From the NCBI GenBank assembly GCA_900768125.1, contig CAAGBS010000025.1, forward strand, positions 1 through 60,721: 60,721 nt of DNA, given 5' to 3'. This DNA is from Oscillospiraceae bacterium. Its GTDB lineage: Bacteria; Bacillota; Clostridia; Oscillospirales; Ruminococcaceae. Numbering within the stretch: the stretch's first letter is position 1; every line of letters begins with the position of its first letter. Below are positions 26,461 through 34,893 of the stretch, in pieces. Made by a program: the position numbers and the translations under genes. The notes under the pieces are model-generated. The model worked only from the letters and a program-made list of their open reading frames with translations. It ran no database searches and was not told where the DNA came from.

Positions 26461-27480
26461 TCAGTGCCTTTTGAAGAATCCGCCCTTCTTGCTTGACGCG
26501 CTTTCCTTGCGCTCCTCCTCGAGTTCTCTGAGCACCTCGCGCTTGATATTTTCGCGGAGATTCTCGTAAAGATTCTCATAAAGGCTGTTGTAAAGCTCGG
26601 CGGCTAGCTTTTCCTTATCGAAAGCCGGTTCTACTGTTATCTTCTTTTTGAGGTTGCGCTGAATTTCCTCCAGTTCGAAAGATGTGAACGCGCTGGCTGT
26701 GGAAATTACTTCTTCCTCTTGATATTCTTCTTTGACTGGTTCGTGGCGCTCCTCCGGTTTTTCGGGTTTCGCTTCTTCGTGAACCGGCTCAGGAACTGGC
26801 TCAGACGTTTCCGGTACAGCTTCCATATCTTCGAAAATTCCCGGGTCAGGCTCCCGCGTTTCATCGTCTGCGGGATTCTCCTGCATATCCATGCTCTGGA
26901 AGAAATCATCGTCAGGCTGTGAAATCGGCTCGTCTTCCTGAATCAGCGCGGTTTCGGAGAGTGGCTCAGCGTTCACCGGGATCGTTGCTTCCTCGACCGG
27001 CTCGGAAATCGGCGCGGCTGGCTCTGCGAAAACAGGCTCGGGAGCGGGCTCGGGGGTATGTTCAGCTACCGCCGGGGTCGGTGCTTCCTCGACCGGCTCG
27101 GAAATCGGCGCGGCTGGCTCTGCGAAAACAGGCTCGGGAGCGGGTTCAGGGGTAGGTTCAGCTACCGCCGGAGTCGCCGCTTCCTCGACCGACTCGGCAA
27201 TCGTCGCGGCTGGCTCTGCAAAAACAGGTTCTGGAGCGGGCTCGGGGGTATGTTCAGCTACCGCCGGGGTCGGTGTTTCCTCGACCGGCTCGGAAATCGG
27301 CGCTGAAACCACAGGCTCAGCGACAGTCTCAGGCAATGGCTGTGGAGCGGGTGCAGACACTGCCGGGATAGATGGCATGGTTGATTCCGGTATCGGAGCA
27401 TGATTCTGCTTTGCGCCACAGAAAGGGCAAAACAGGGCTTGTGGTCTTATCAGTTTCTTACCGCAATTTTCACAAAACAT
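26461..27480 (-). CDS. Zinc-ribbon protein with Pro/Glu/Ala-rich tandem repeats
   Basis: This is a 339-residue protein of unknown function. A zinc ribbon covers residues 1-22, with Cys at 3, 6, 18 and 21. Residues about 50-170 hold four 32-residue repeats of the type EPVFAEPAAPISEPVEE, likely an extended rod. An acidic middle follows, then a coiled coil or long amphipathic helix (about 255-325) and a basic tail (KKGGFFKRH). There is no membrane helix. The layout suggests a scaffold or a linker between a nucleic-acid or protein-binding ribbon and a helical partner-binding tail. Confidence 0.75.
   Translation of the reverse strand: MFCENCGKKLIRPQALFCPFCGAKQNHAPIPESTMPSIPAVSAPAPQPLPETVAEPVVSAPISEPVEETPTPAVAEHTPEPAPEPVFAEPAATIAESVEEAATPAVAEPTPEPAPEPVFAEPAAPISEPVEEAPTPAVAEHTPEPAPEPVFAEPAAPISEPVEEATIPVNAEPLSETALIQEDEPISQPDDDFFQSMDMQENPADDETREPDPGIFEDMEAVPETSEPVPEPVHEEAKPEKPEERHEPVKEEYQEEEVISTASAFTSFELEEIQRNLKKKITVEPAFDKEKLAAELYNSLYENLYENLRENIKREVLRELEEERKESASSKKGGFFKRH
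26991..27310 (-). repeat. 96-bp tandem repeat in the zinc-ribbon gene
   Basis: The marker CCTCGACCG recurs at 26991, 27087, 27183 and 27279, exactly 96 bases apart. The unit equals 32 codons, so copy changes keep the reading frame. Copies differ at scattered bases, mostly synonymous or conservative. Confidence 0.85.
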
Positions 27481-27542
27481 ATCGTACCTCTTAAATCAGA
27501 ACGTCTGCTGTCAGCCAGCAGCATTGCAATAGCATTCAGAAA

Positions 27543-27573
27543 AGCCCCCTGAACGGAAATCATTCAGGAGGCT
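27543..27573 (-). terminator. Terminator after xylB
   Basis: An 11-base stem (AGCCCCCTGAA / TTCAGGAGGCT, one G-T type mismatch) lies 8 bases after the xylB stop. On the minus strand it is followed by CTTTTC. The zinc-ribbon gene begins about 60 bases later, without an obvious promoter, so some read-through is likely. Confidence 0.8.
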
Positions 27574-27580
27574 GGTTCGA

Positions 27581-29104
27581 TCACAGCTGAGCGAGTTCAG
27601 CGAAGCACTGCTTCATTGCAGGATAGAGTTTGCGGTACATATTGTAGACCTTCTCGTATTCCGCTGTGTTCTCGGCGATAGGCTCCTGGATCTTTTCAGG
27701 CTTGATGACTGCACGGCAAGCCTCGGGAACGCTGCTGTAAATTCCTGCGCCCACAGCGGCAAGTAATGCAACGCCAAGCGCGGGGCCTTCCTTGTTCTGC
27801 GTGGTCTTGACCTGACAGCCGTAAAGGTCGGCGAGCATCTGACGCCAGAGGGGTGATGTTCCACCGCCGCCGCATGCCATCATGTCGTTTACGTTGATGT
27901 TCATTTCGCGCATAACTTCAACGCAGTCGCGCAGCGAGTAGGATACGCCTTCCATTACCGCGCGGAGCATTTCTTTCTTCTTGTGCATCGTGGAAAGACC
28001 GAAGAACACGCCGCGGGCGTTCGGGTCGAGGTGAGGAGTTCTCTCGCCGTTGAGATAGGGCATATAGAGTAGTCTGTTTGCACCTATGGGAACACTGCCC
28101 GCTTCCTTATCCATCAGATAGTAGGGGTCAACGCCCATGGAAAGCGCGGTCTCCATCTCCGACCATGCGAAATTATCCCTGAACCATTTGAGGGACAGTC
28201 CAGCAGACTGGGTAACTCCCATTACATGCCAGCAACTGGGGACTGCACAGCAGAATGTATGCACCCTGCCCTTCTTGTCGATGGAAATATCTGAAGTATG
28301 CGCAAACACAACGCCGGAAGAGCCGATAGTCGTGAACGCCTTTCCGTCCTCGACTACGCCGGTGCCGACAGCAGCAGCAGCGTTATCGCCCGCGCCGCCC
28401 ACTACCGGAGTGCCAACCTTTAATCCGGTCAGCTCGGCAGCCTTTGCTGTGACAGTACCCGTTATCTCGGGGGATTCGTAAACCTTTGCAAGCAGGGACT
28501 TGTCAATTCCAAGCTTGGTCAGCACTTCATCCGACCAGCAGCGGTTGGGGATATCAAGCAGCTGCATTCCGCTCGCATCGGAAACCTCGGTAGCATACTC
28601 GCCGGTGAGCATGAATCTTATGTAATCCTTAGGCAGGAGTATATGTCTGCACTTTTCGTAATTCTGCGGCTCATTGTTCTTGACCCACATGATCTTTGCG
28701 GCTGTGAAGCCTGTGATAGCCGGGTTAGCGGTTATCTCGATCATTTTGTCTGCGCCGACCTTGTCGGTTATCTCAACGACTTCCTTCGCGGTACGCTGGT
28801 CGCACCAGATTATAGACTTACGGATAGGCTGGTTCTCGGCATCGAGCATTACAAGACCGTGCATCTGACCGGAAAGTCCTACACCCTTTATGTCTTCAGC
28901 GCTGACGTTGCTCTGTGCAATGACGTCCTTTATTCCGTTCACGGAAGCGTTCCACCAATCGAGCGGCTCCTGCTCTGCATAGCCGTTCTGCGGGGTATAT
29001 AAGGGATACTCATATGTAGCGGAAGCTACAGGAGTTCCGTCCTCTGAAAAAAGCACAGTTTTGGTACCAGACGTACCGATATCAACGCCTAAAATGTAAG
29101 CCAT
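27581..29104 (-). CDS. xylB: Xylulokinase
   Basis: XylB phosphorylates D-xylulose to xylulose-5-phosphate for the pentose phosphate pathway. It is a FGGY kinase of 507 residues. The ATP phosphate loop DIGTSGTK (8-15), the substrate motif GLSGQMHGLV (about 77-86) and the C-terminal ACGGGGTSPLWRQMLAD are present. ATG at 29104 follows AAGGAG. It is transcribed alone behind a strong promoter overlapped by a cre-like site, as expected for a sugar-catabolic gene; no xylA lies nearby. Confidence 0.95.
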   Translation of the reverse strand: MAYILGVDIGTSGTKTVLFSEDGTPVASATYEYPLYTPQNGYAEQEPLDWWNASVNGIKDVIAQSNVSAEDIKGVGLSGQMHGLVMLDAENQPIRKSIIWCDQRTAKEVVEITDKVGADKMIEITANPAITGFTAAKIMWVKNNEPQNYEKCRHILLPKDYIRFMLTGEYATEVSDASGMQLLDIPNRCWSDEVLTKLGIDKSLLAKVYESPEITGTVTAKAAELTGLKVGTPVVGGAGDNAAAAVGTGVVEDGKAFTTIGSSGVVFAHTSDISIDKKGRVHTFCCAVPSCWHVMGVTQSAGLSLKWFRDNFAWSEMETALSMGVDPYYLMDKEAGSVPIGANRLLYMPYLNGERTPHLDPNARGVFFGLSTMHKKKEMLRAVMEGVSYSLRDCVEVMREMNINVNDMMACGGGGTSPLWRQMLADLYGCQVKTTQNKEGPALGVALLAAVGAGIYSSVPEACRAVIKPEKIQEPIAENTAEYEKVYNMYRKLYPAMKQCFAELAQL

Positions 29105-29170
29105 AGTAATGTTCTCCTTAATTTAATCAAAGTGACCACCGCGTTTCCATATCGTAGGACAAAACAACTA

Positions 29171-29184
29171 TGAAAACGTTTATT
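29171..29184. promoter_or_regulatory. cre-like operator of xylB
   Basis: TGAAAACGTTTATT matches the catabolite-responsive element pattern (TGWAARCGYTWNCW) at all but one position. It covers the expected start point of xylB, where CcpA or another LacI-family repressor would block transcription. Confidence 0.55.
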
Positions 29185-29192
29185 CTTTTACA

Positions 29193-29221
29193 ATTTTAAT
29201 ATAATTTCACCAATTTGTCAA
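29193..29221 (-). promoter_or_regulatory. Promoter of xylB
   Basis: On the minus strand a perfect TTGACA (29216-29221) is 17 bases from TAAAAT (29193-29198). Confidence 0.75.
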
Positions 29222-29312
29222 GGGGTTTTAAGTCTTTTTGGTGCGAAAATACAAAAATGCGGGCAATTTTTCTATCTCTATTATTAAGGACACATTCACT
29301 GTATGACAGAAA

Positions 29313-29346
29313 ATGCTGCGGTGTGCATAATGCACAGCCGCAGCAT
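29313..29346 (-). terminator. Terminator of the cytidylate-kinase-like transcript
   Basis: A long hairpin pairs ATGCTGCGG and TGTGCA with TGCACA and CCGCAGCAT around a 3-base loop, with a single bulged G. On the minus strand the stem runs into ATTTTCT. It lies about 220 bases after the gene that ends at 29564 and before the xylB promoter. Confidence 0.8.
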
Positions 29347-29563
29347 GATTAATATAAGATACGGTAACTAAGAACTTTTGTGTATTGAGTACATAAACAT
29401 CTTGTGGCGCGAATAATCAGCTCGCCTAATATGAACTAATAAGTTTAGAGTCAGGCTTCAAAGCACTGAAAAGCCGGTGCTTATACTTCACGACCTTTCC
29501 AGACCAGACCGGACGCCTGTAACCCCCAGAACGCCCCTTATATTTCCAGACAATTTCGAAAGC
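29347..29563. other. Untranslated stretch without a recognised gene
   Basis: I see no open frame with a ribosome site, no tRNA cloverleaf and no strong hairpin here. It is most simply the long 3' untranslated region of the gene at 29564-30160. Its length, over 200 bases before the terminator, is unusual for this compact window. Confidence 0.4.
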
Positions 29564-30160
29564 TCATTCAGCCGTTCTCAGCTCGATGTACTTTGCAAGA
29601 AGCTCTGTAGTACCGTCAAGTCCCAGCTTGGACGAATTAACTGTTATATCGTAGCTTCTGGAATCTCCCCACTTGCACTCACTGTGCGAATTGTGGAAAT
29701 ACTTACGGCGCTTGTCGTTCTGCTCCATGAGAGCCTTAGCCTTGTCATCGGAAATTCCCTCGCGTTCGGCGGTACGCTTTATCTTTGCTTCCTTGTCGCC
29801 GAGAATGAAGATACGGATAAGTCCGGGATTATCACGCAGCACATAGTCTGCGCCCCTGCCGATGACAACAAAGCTTTCGCCAGCGTTCGCTTTCTGCTTT
29901 ATGTAATCGAACTGCATCTGTGCGATTATCTCATCCGGCGAGTTGTTAAAGCCGTTCACCGTTCTTGAAAAGAACAGGTTGCGCGCGCTCTCGTCGTATT
30001 TTCTGAGATATTCCGCACTTGTGTTATTCTGCTTAGCGATATCAGCAAGGATATTGCTGTCGAAAAGCGGAAGTCCGAAACGTTCCGCAAGCTTTGCAGC
30101 AACGATGTGTCCGCCGCTGCCAAACTCGCGTCCGACTGAAATTATAAGCTGTTTTCCCAT
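29564..30160 (-). CDS. Cytidylate-kinase-like family protein
   Basis: This 198-residue protein belongs to the P-loop kinase-like family annotated as cytidylate kinase-like (AAA_26). The N-terminus ISVGREFGSGGHIVAAKLAERFG replaces the classic GKGT loop with GSGG, as usual for this family. Further motifs are VVIGRGADYVLRDNP and SHSECKWGDSRSYDITVNSSKLG. It is not the essential cmk, which has a different substrate domain. ATG at 30160 follows a perfect AAGGAGG. It lies after the permease gene, probably in one transcript with it. Confidence 0.85.
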   Translation of the reverse strand: MGKQLIISVGREFGSGGHIVAAKLAERFGLPLFDSNILADIAKQNNTSAEYLRKYDESARNLFFSRTVNGFNNSPDEIIAQMQFDYIKQKANAGESFVVIGRGADYVLRDNPGLIRIFILGDKEAKIKRTAEREGISDDKAKALMEQNDKRRKYFHNSHSECKWGDSRSYDITVNSSKLGLDGTTELLAKYIELRTAE

Positions 30161-30217
30161 TGATTTGACCTCCTTTTTATGATCATTCCGTGCAGCCGTG
30201 CTGACGGATAACGTTTA

Positions 30218-31762
30218 TCACAGGCCAAGTTCCGCGCTGTATCTTACGAAGATCATCACCGTGCAGATAGCCAGCACGAGGACTGTAGCCGGAACGCATG
30301 CCTTGAGGTATTTTCCCCAACTGATGGGGTGTCCGTGCTTTGCGGAAACAGAGGTGCCGACAACGTTTGCGGAAGCACCGATAGGAGTTGCGCTGCCGCC
30401 AATGTCAGTACCGAGCGAAAGCGACCACGCAAGCACTGATAGATATGCGGGGTCGAGCGTGCCACTCGCTGCCGCCAGTCCCTTGATGACAGGAACCATA
30501 GTTGCCGCAAACGGGATATTGTCCACAACGGAACTTGCGATGGCGGAAAGCCAGACAATAATGACGATGACCAGAATAACGTTACCGCCGCTTATCATCT
30601 CGATGAAGTTTGCGACAAGTTCCAGCACCTGGGTCTGCTCCAGACCGCCGACTACAACGAACAGTCCGATGAAGAAAAGCAGGGTCTTGTAATCCACTTT
30701 TTTCAGCAGTTCAAGTGCGTGCTTTCCGGAGGTGATGAGAGTCACTACTGCGATAACGCCGCCGATGAACGCAACTGTAAGTCCGGTCTGGGCGTGTGTC
30801 ACCAGCATGACTACCGCGCAGAGAAATATAATAACGCTGATTATAAAACCGCGCTTGTCGGTGATCGCTTCCTTAGGGTCAGGCATTGTGGATATGTCTA
30901 TTTTCACTGCGCTGGCTTCTTTCAGGTCCTTTCTGAAAATAAGCAGGAAGTAGAACAGCACGAATACCAGTGCGATACCTGCGATAACTCCGGTGTTGGT
31001 GAGGAAGTCCGCGAAAGAATAGCCGAGGGAGGTACCCACGATGATGTTTGGCGGGTCGCCGCACATGGTGGCCGAGCCACCGAGATTAGCGCAGAACACC
31101 TCTGAAAGTATCATAGGTATAGGATTGAATTTCAGCAGCTGGGCAAGTTCAACAGTTACAGCCGCCAGGAACAGGATAACCGTGATACTGTCGATGAACA
31201 TTGAAAGCACAGCCGACATAAGCATGAATGTGATGAACAGCGGAACTACCTTGTACTTTACCGCCTTAGCCAGGGTCATGCACAGCCAGCGGAAGAATCC
31301 TGCCTTCGCCATGCCCTCGACCATTACCATCATGCCGGCAATAAAGATTATCGTCGCCCAGTTTATACCACTGGAGCTTTCCTCGGAAGAACCTGCGGTA
31401 TACCAGAACTCCGGCGTGAAAATGCTTGCAACATTGAGGGTTGACCAGATGGCGTCAAAGCTCTTCATGCAGATGCCGAACACCATGACCAGCGTTGCAA
31501 GTCCGCAGCAGAGTGTCACGATGTGACGCTCGATCTTGTCCATGATTATCAGCACGAACATGACTACGAATATAAGCACAGCCACTATCTGGGCAATGAC
31601 GATGGAATCGTCTCCGCTGAGTCCCATGAATGTGCCGAAAAGCAGAAGAACTGCTCCAACTGCGCTCATTCCCAGCGCCGCTGGTCTGGACAGCCTGTCC
31701 CTTGCAGACAGTATGAACATGACCACAAAAACGACAACGGCAAGAATTGATGCAATTATCAT
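30218..31762 (-). CDS. SLC13/ArsB/NhaD-type permease
   Basis: This is a 514-residue inner-membrane transporter with about 12 helices of the ion transporter superfamily. The paired signatures SGINWATIIFIAGMMVMV and GGSATMCGDPPNIIVG, with a second GGSATPIGASANVVG near the C-terminus, fit the ArsB/NhaD and SLC13 group. The substrate (Na+/H+, dicarboxylate or oxyanion) cannot be chosen from the sequence. ATG at 31762 follows GGAGG. Its leader carries an attenuator-like hairpin. Confidence 0.85.
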   Translation of the reverse strand: MIIASILAVVVFVVMFILSARDRLSRPAALGMSAVGAVLLLFGTFMGLSGDDSIVIAQIVAVLIFVVMFVLIIMDKIERHIVTLCCGLATLVMVFGICMKSFDAIWSTLNVASIFTPEFWYTAGSSEESSSGINWATIIFIAGMMVMVEGMAKAGFFRWLCMTLAKAVKYKVVPLFITFMLMSAVLSMFIDSITVILFLAAVTVELAQLLKFNPIPMILSEVFCANLGGSATMCGDPPNIIVGTSLGYSFADFLTNTGVIAGIALVFVLFYFLLIFRKDLKEASAVKIDISTMPDPKEAITDKRGFIISVIIFLCAVVMLVTHAQTGLTVAFIGGVIAVVTLITSGKHALELLKKVDYKTLLFFIGLFVVVGGLEQTQVLELVANFIEMISGGNVILVIVIIVWLSAIASSVVDNIPFAATMVPVIKGLAAASGTLDPAYLSVLAWSLSLGTDIGGSATPIGASANVVGTSVSAKHGHPISWGKYLKACVPATVLVLAICTVMIFVRYSAELGL

Positions 31763-31822
31763 TTGTTGACCTCCATTTCAGGGCTGTATATTTGTATGCC
31801 CTTTTGTTCCGCACATAGAAAA

Positions 31823-31862
31823 TCTCCCACAAGCTGCAATTTTTCTGCACATCTCTGGGAGA
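31823..31862 (-). terminator. Attenuator-like hairpin in the permease leader
   Basis: TCTCCCA/TGGGAGA arms enclose an A-rich loop with a possible inner TGCA pair, and the stem is followed by ATTTTCT on the minus strand. It lies about 25-65 bases after the predicted start point and before the ATG, so it could end transcription early. No ligand-binding fold is recognisable. Confidence 0.5.
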
Positions 31863-31893
31863 AAAATATATTACTGATTTCTAGCGCACATCA

Positions 31894-31922
31894 ATTTTAA
31901 CACAAATATCCCGCCATGTCAA
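31894..31922 (-). promoter_or_regulatory. Promoter of the permease gene
   Basis: On the minus strand a perfect TTGACA (31917-31922) is 17 bases from TAAAAT (31894-31899). Confidence 0.75.
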
Positions 31923-32028
31923 GATGTTTATGCGGAGTTTGTAGAATCTATAGCAGAATATCCGGCTATTTAAGTATGTGGATTCAGCATATTTCACAAA
32001 ACAGCCGGTTCAGTTGCTGTAATAGTAT

Positions 32029-32060
32029 GGGACTGCACAGCGCTAACGCAGTGCAGTCCC
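32029..32060 (-). terminator. Terminator at the end of the injection-system operon
   Basis: A perfect 10-bp stem (GGGACTGCAC / GTGCAGTCCC), with a further GCG/CGC pair inside, begins 6 bases after the last stop codon. The T-run on the minus strand is weak. It marks the left boundary of the cluster against the core permease unit. Confidence 0.7.
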
Positions 32061-32066
32061 GAATTT

Positions 32067-32513
32067 TCATACTATAGCTTTTGCGATATCCAGCATGTCG
32101 CTGTCTATTATTGCCAAGATATCGTATACCGTACCCTCCAGTGCGGTCACGGTCACATCCTCGGTGCAGGGCGGAAGTCGGAGGATATACTTATGATAAA
32201 CCATCTGGTGCGTGGAAAGTATGCCGTAGAAGCCTATCACGGAACTGAGATTCAGTTCGTTAAGCCCGCTCAGTATGCGCGGATATTTTTCCGGCTCCAG
32301 GTCCTTGAAAATTGTGGTGTAAAACTGATAGTAACTACAGCCGTTTTCCGCGTCTATCGGGACCCGGCATATCTCCATCACTACTGCGGAATCCCGGTCG
32401 GGCCCCATCTGGTCGGCTATCATGCGGAGAGTCTCGGTGCCGTCTGAGCTGTCTATCTCTCCGTCTATTCCGTCGTCGCGGAAAATTTCAAGCAGTCTTT
32501 CTAAAATCGTCAT
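32067..32513 (-). CDS. Small acidic protein, possible secretion-chaperone-like
   Basis: This is the last gene of the operon, a 148-residue soluble acidic protein. It begins with an amphipathic helix (MTILERLLEIFRDDGID) and continues with strands and a central YYQFYTTIFKDLEPEKYPRI. The size, charge and helix-sheet-helix plan are reminiscent of the YbjN or class I secretion-chaperone fold. Placed 14 bases after the DUF4157 gene and behind GGAGG, it might keep that protein soluble or guide it to the tail. I do not recognise it by direct motif; the chaperone idea is inference. Confidence 0.5.
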   Translation of the reverse strand: MTILERLLEIFRDDGIDGEIDSSDGTETLRMIADQMGPDRDSAVVMEICRVPIDAENGCSYYQFYTTIFKDLEPEKYPRILSGLNELNLSSVIGFYGILSTHQMVYHKYILRLPPCTEDVTVTALEGTVYDILAIIDSDMLDIAKAIV

Positions 32514-32527
32514 GTGTTGTCCTCCTA

Positions 32528-34882
32528 TTAAATAATGGCTCTCCTGCGCTTGTTGAGTTCCTCAAGGTTCTGGGTCTGTCCCATCTTATCCTCTATCATG
32601 TCAAGCGGGGTCTGCTCAAAGTTCTTTTCGCCGAATGCAGCCATCATCTTCTTTGCGCCGTTGTCGCCGCTCTTTGCAAGGTACTGGTGATTTACACGCG
32701 CGGCTTCATACCTTGACCTGTTGGCAAGGTCGCCTGTCGAACGCGAGCCGGTATTGCGCTTCATCAGTATCTCCATCGTGGTCTTGTCAAGTCCGTGCTT
32801 GTGCTTGAAGCTCTTTGCCGCCTCCATGCTGCCGAAAAGATCCTCGTAGCCGACGTGTCGGTCGGTTTTGGCGCGGTCGGCTGAATTAAAGTGGTCAACG
32901 CCCAGGTCTATTCCCTTATTGAGGACATTCGCGACCTTGCTGGTGACGCCTCCGGTCACGGTATCCAGCCCTGAACCAAGGGCGGAAACTCCGTATTTCA
33001 GCACGTTTCCGGCGCCGCTCCTGAGGTCGTTGTTAAGCTGACTGTTGTAGCCCTTGTTGGCTATGCGCATATATTTCTGGTCGGCTTCGTCTACGCCCTG
33101 CGTCTGTGCGGCTTCGTCTATGCCGTGGAGCTTGTATTTCTGATATCCGTTGATACCAAGCTTTCCGATGGTGGTTCCCATCTCAACGACATCGCCTGCA
33201 GCGGACAATCCCGGGAGATTCATGTTCTTCATCGCCTTGGTCGCGTAGCCCATCACGGAATTCATGGCGTCCATTGAATCCAGCGCCGCCTGCTGTCCGT
33301 TGCCGCGCTTTCTTGCGGCGTGCGCGGACGTCACCGAGCCTACAAGGTCAACATTATCACCAATGAAATCAGCTACCTTACCCATTGACATAGGCTCGGC
33401 TTCTTTGGCTGCCGCAGCCGCGCTTGCCTCTTCATCTGTCATATACCTGCGCTTTTCCTCGTCGTAGTCCTTGAGTTCTTCGGCGCGGTGCTTTACATTG
33501 CCGCTGTATTCACCGTGCTTTAGTTCCTGGTCGGCGAGAGCGATATTATTCAGCACCCCTGCGCCGCCCTTGCGGACGATTCGCTTCAGGTAGCGCTGGT
33601 CCTCGTGGTCCGCGTATGCCTGCTTCTTGTCCTCTACCCAGTCGGAAATATTATCCTTTGTCTCTGAAGCCCATTTCCCGGCTCTTACTGCTTTGTCCTT
33701 GACCCAGTTTCCGGCAGACTTAGCCAGCTGACCGACCTTGCTTTCCTTTATCGCGTTGCCAGCGGAGGTTGCCTTTTCGCTGACCCAGTTTTTCGCACCG
33801 GTCATGAATTTGCTTATCTTGCCGGGTTCCTTCGGGTGGAGCGCTTCCTCTGCTTTCTTCTTTGCGCGTTCCTCCTTTTTGCGGCTCACCCACTGACCCA
33901 GCTTGCTTCCCTTTATCGCTTCGCCCGCGGAGGTCGCTTTTTCGCTTACCCAGTTTTTCGCGCCTGTCATGAATTGGCTTATCTTGCCGGGTTCCTTGGG
34001 CTTATTCGCTTCCTCGGCTTTCTTCTTTGCACGCTCTTCCTTTTTGCGGCTCACCCACTGACCCAGCTTGCTTCCCTTTATCGTTTCGCCGGCTGACTTA
34101 GCCTTATCCGCCGTCCAGTTCTTCGCTCCGACAAGCCAGTCTTTTGCTCCGTTGATGCCGCTCTCCAGCATGCTTCCGTGGTATTTGTCAGCTATCTTTT
34201 TCTTGACGCCCTTGTTGAAATCATGGAGGTCGTCAGCCCTGTCCCGCACCCAGTCGTTGGCTGCGACAAGCCTGTCGAGATGCTTGTTTCCAAGTGAGGT
34301 GCCCTCTGCGAATGCAGCGGTCTTCTCCTGGTCCCACGCCTTTGCTTTCTCCGCCTTGTTCTTTAACCATGCCTTGCCGGAAGCCATTTTCTGCTTCGCC
34401 TTGTCCCACGGCGCCCAGCCCTGGATCGGCGCAGTCTCAGAATTAACAGGAAGCGAGAAGCTGCCCTGCATAACTTCGCCTGCCGCAACGCGGTCCGCCT
34501 GCTGTTCAAGCGCCGGAGAATCATTGATTATTCCGGAAACTCCGTGACTGCCCTGCTGCGCAAGGTGCGCCGCTTCGTGAAGTATCACGCGCTCTCCGGC
34601 TTCTCCCGTGGTGCTGACGCCGCTTGCAAGATGTATCTCAGCGCCCTTTGCGTATGCAGTCTGGCCAAGCTCTCGCAGTCCATCATCGCGGAACACTTTC
34701 ACCGCGCCAGGGTCTATCCCGCAGCGCTCGCGTATCTTAGAGCCAAGTTCCTCGGACAGCGCTGTAGGACGGCTGTGCAGTGCGGAAAGCCCGCTGCGGA
34801 GCCTTTCATCGCTGACCTTGGCGACCGCGCGCGCCTGCTTCGGCTGCATTGCCGCTTTTCTTTTTTCTGCGTAGGTGTTCAT
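32528..34882 (-). CDS. DUF4157 protein, candidate injected effector
   Basis: This 784-residue protein starts with a DUF4157 domain (about 40-135) containing the metalloprotease-like LHEAAHLAQQ (HEAAH at 102-106) and ALEQQADRVAAG. DUF4157 is known as a common domain in eCIS cargo. The rest is highly charged and helical. Lys/Glu-rich 55-residue repeats (about 250-370) carry GAKNWVSEKATSAGEAIKG and WVSRKKEERAKKKAEE. A Gly/Ala-rich segment with ATKAMKNMNLPGLSAAGDVVEMG follows near 560-600. No toxin domain is evident at the C-terminus. It could be a loaded structural cargo or a toxin of new type. ATG follows GGAGGG. Confidence 0.8.
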   Translation of the reverse strand: MNTYAEKRKAAMQPKQARAVAKVSDERLRSGLSALHSRPTALSEELGSKIRERCGIDPGAVKVFRDDGLRELGQTAYAKGAEIHLASGVSTTGEAGERVILHEAAHLAQQGSHGVSGIINDSPALEQQADRVAAGEVMQGSFSLPVNSETAPIQGWAPWDKAKQKMASGKAWLKNKAEKAKAWDQEKTAAFAEGTSLGNKHLDRLVAANDWVRDRADDLHDFNKGVKKKIADKYHGSMLESGINGAKDWLVGAKNWTADKAKSAGETIKGSKLGQWVSRKKEERAKKKAEEANKPKEPGKISQFMTGAKNWVSEKATSAGEAIKGSKLGQWVSRKKEERAKKKAEEALHPKEPGKISKFMTGAKNWVSEKATSAGNAIKESKVGQLAKSAGNWVKDKAVRAGKWASETKDNISDWVEDKKQAYADHEDQRYLKRIVRKGGAGVLNNIALADQELKHGEYSGNVKHRAEELKDYDEEKRRYMTDEEASAAAAAKEAEPMSMGKVADFIGDNVDLVGSVTSAHAARKRGNGQQAALDSMDAMNSVMGYATKAMKNMNLPGLSAAGDVVEMGTTIGKLGINGYQKYKLHGIDEAAQTQGVDEADQKYMRIANKGYNSQLNNDLRSGAGNVLKYGVSALGSGLDTVTGGVTSKVANVLNKGIDLGVDHFNSADRAKTDRHVGYEDLFGSMEAAKSFKHKHGLDKTTMEILMKRNTGSRSTGDLANRSRYEAARVNHQYLAKSGDNGAKKMMAAFGEKNFEQTPLDMIEDKMGQTQNLEELNKRRRAII
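33780..34115 (-). repeat. 165-bp tandem repeat in the DUF4157 gene
   Basis: The marker CGCTTCCTC recurs 165 bases apart (33842 and 34007), and the surrounding unit codes for a 55-residue Lys/Glu-rich helical segment. A third, more diverged copy of part of the unit lies on each side. The unit length keeps the frame. Confidence 0.75.
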
Positions 34883-34893
34883 GATCTCCCTCC

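Noticed and set aside
26991..27310. Possible CRISPR array, suggested by regular 96-bp repeats
   Set aside because: The repeats are contiguous, code in frame for a Pro/Glu/Ala-rich protein and have no unique spacers.
29347..29563. tRNA or small RNA gene in the gap before the cytidylate-kinase-like gene
   Set aside because: No cloverleaf, no TTCGANNC-type loop and no separate promoter could be found.
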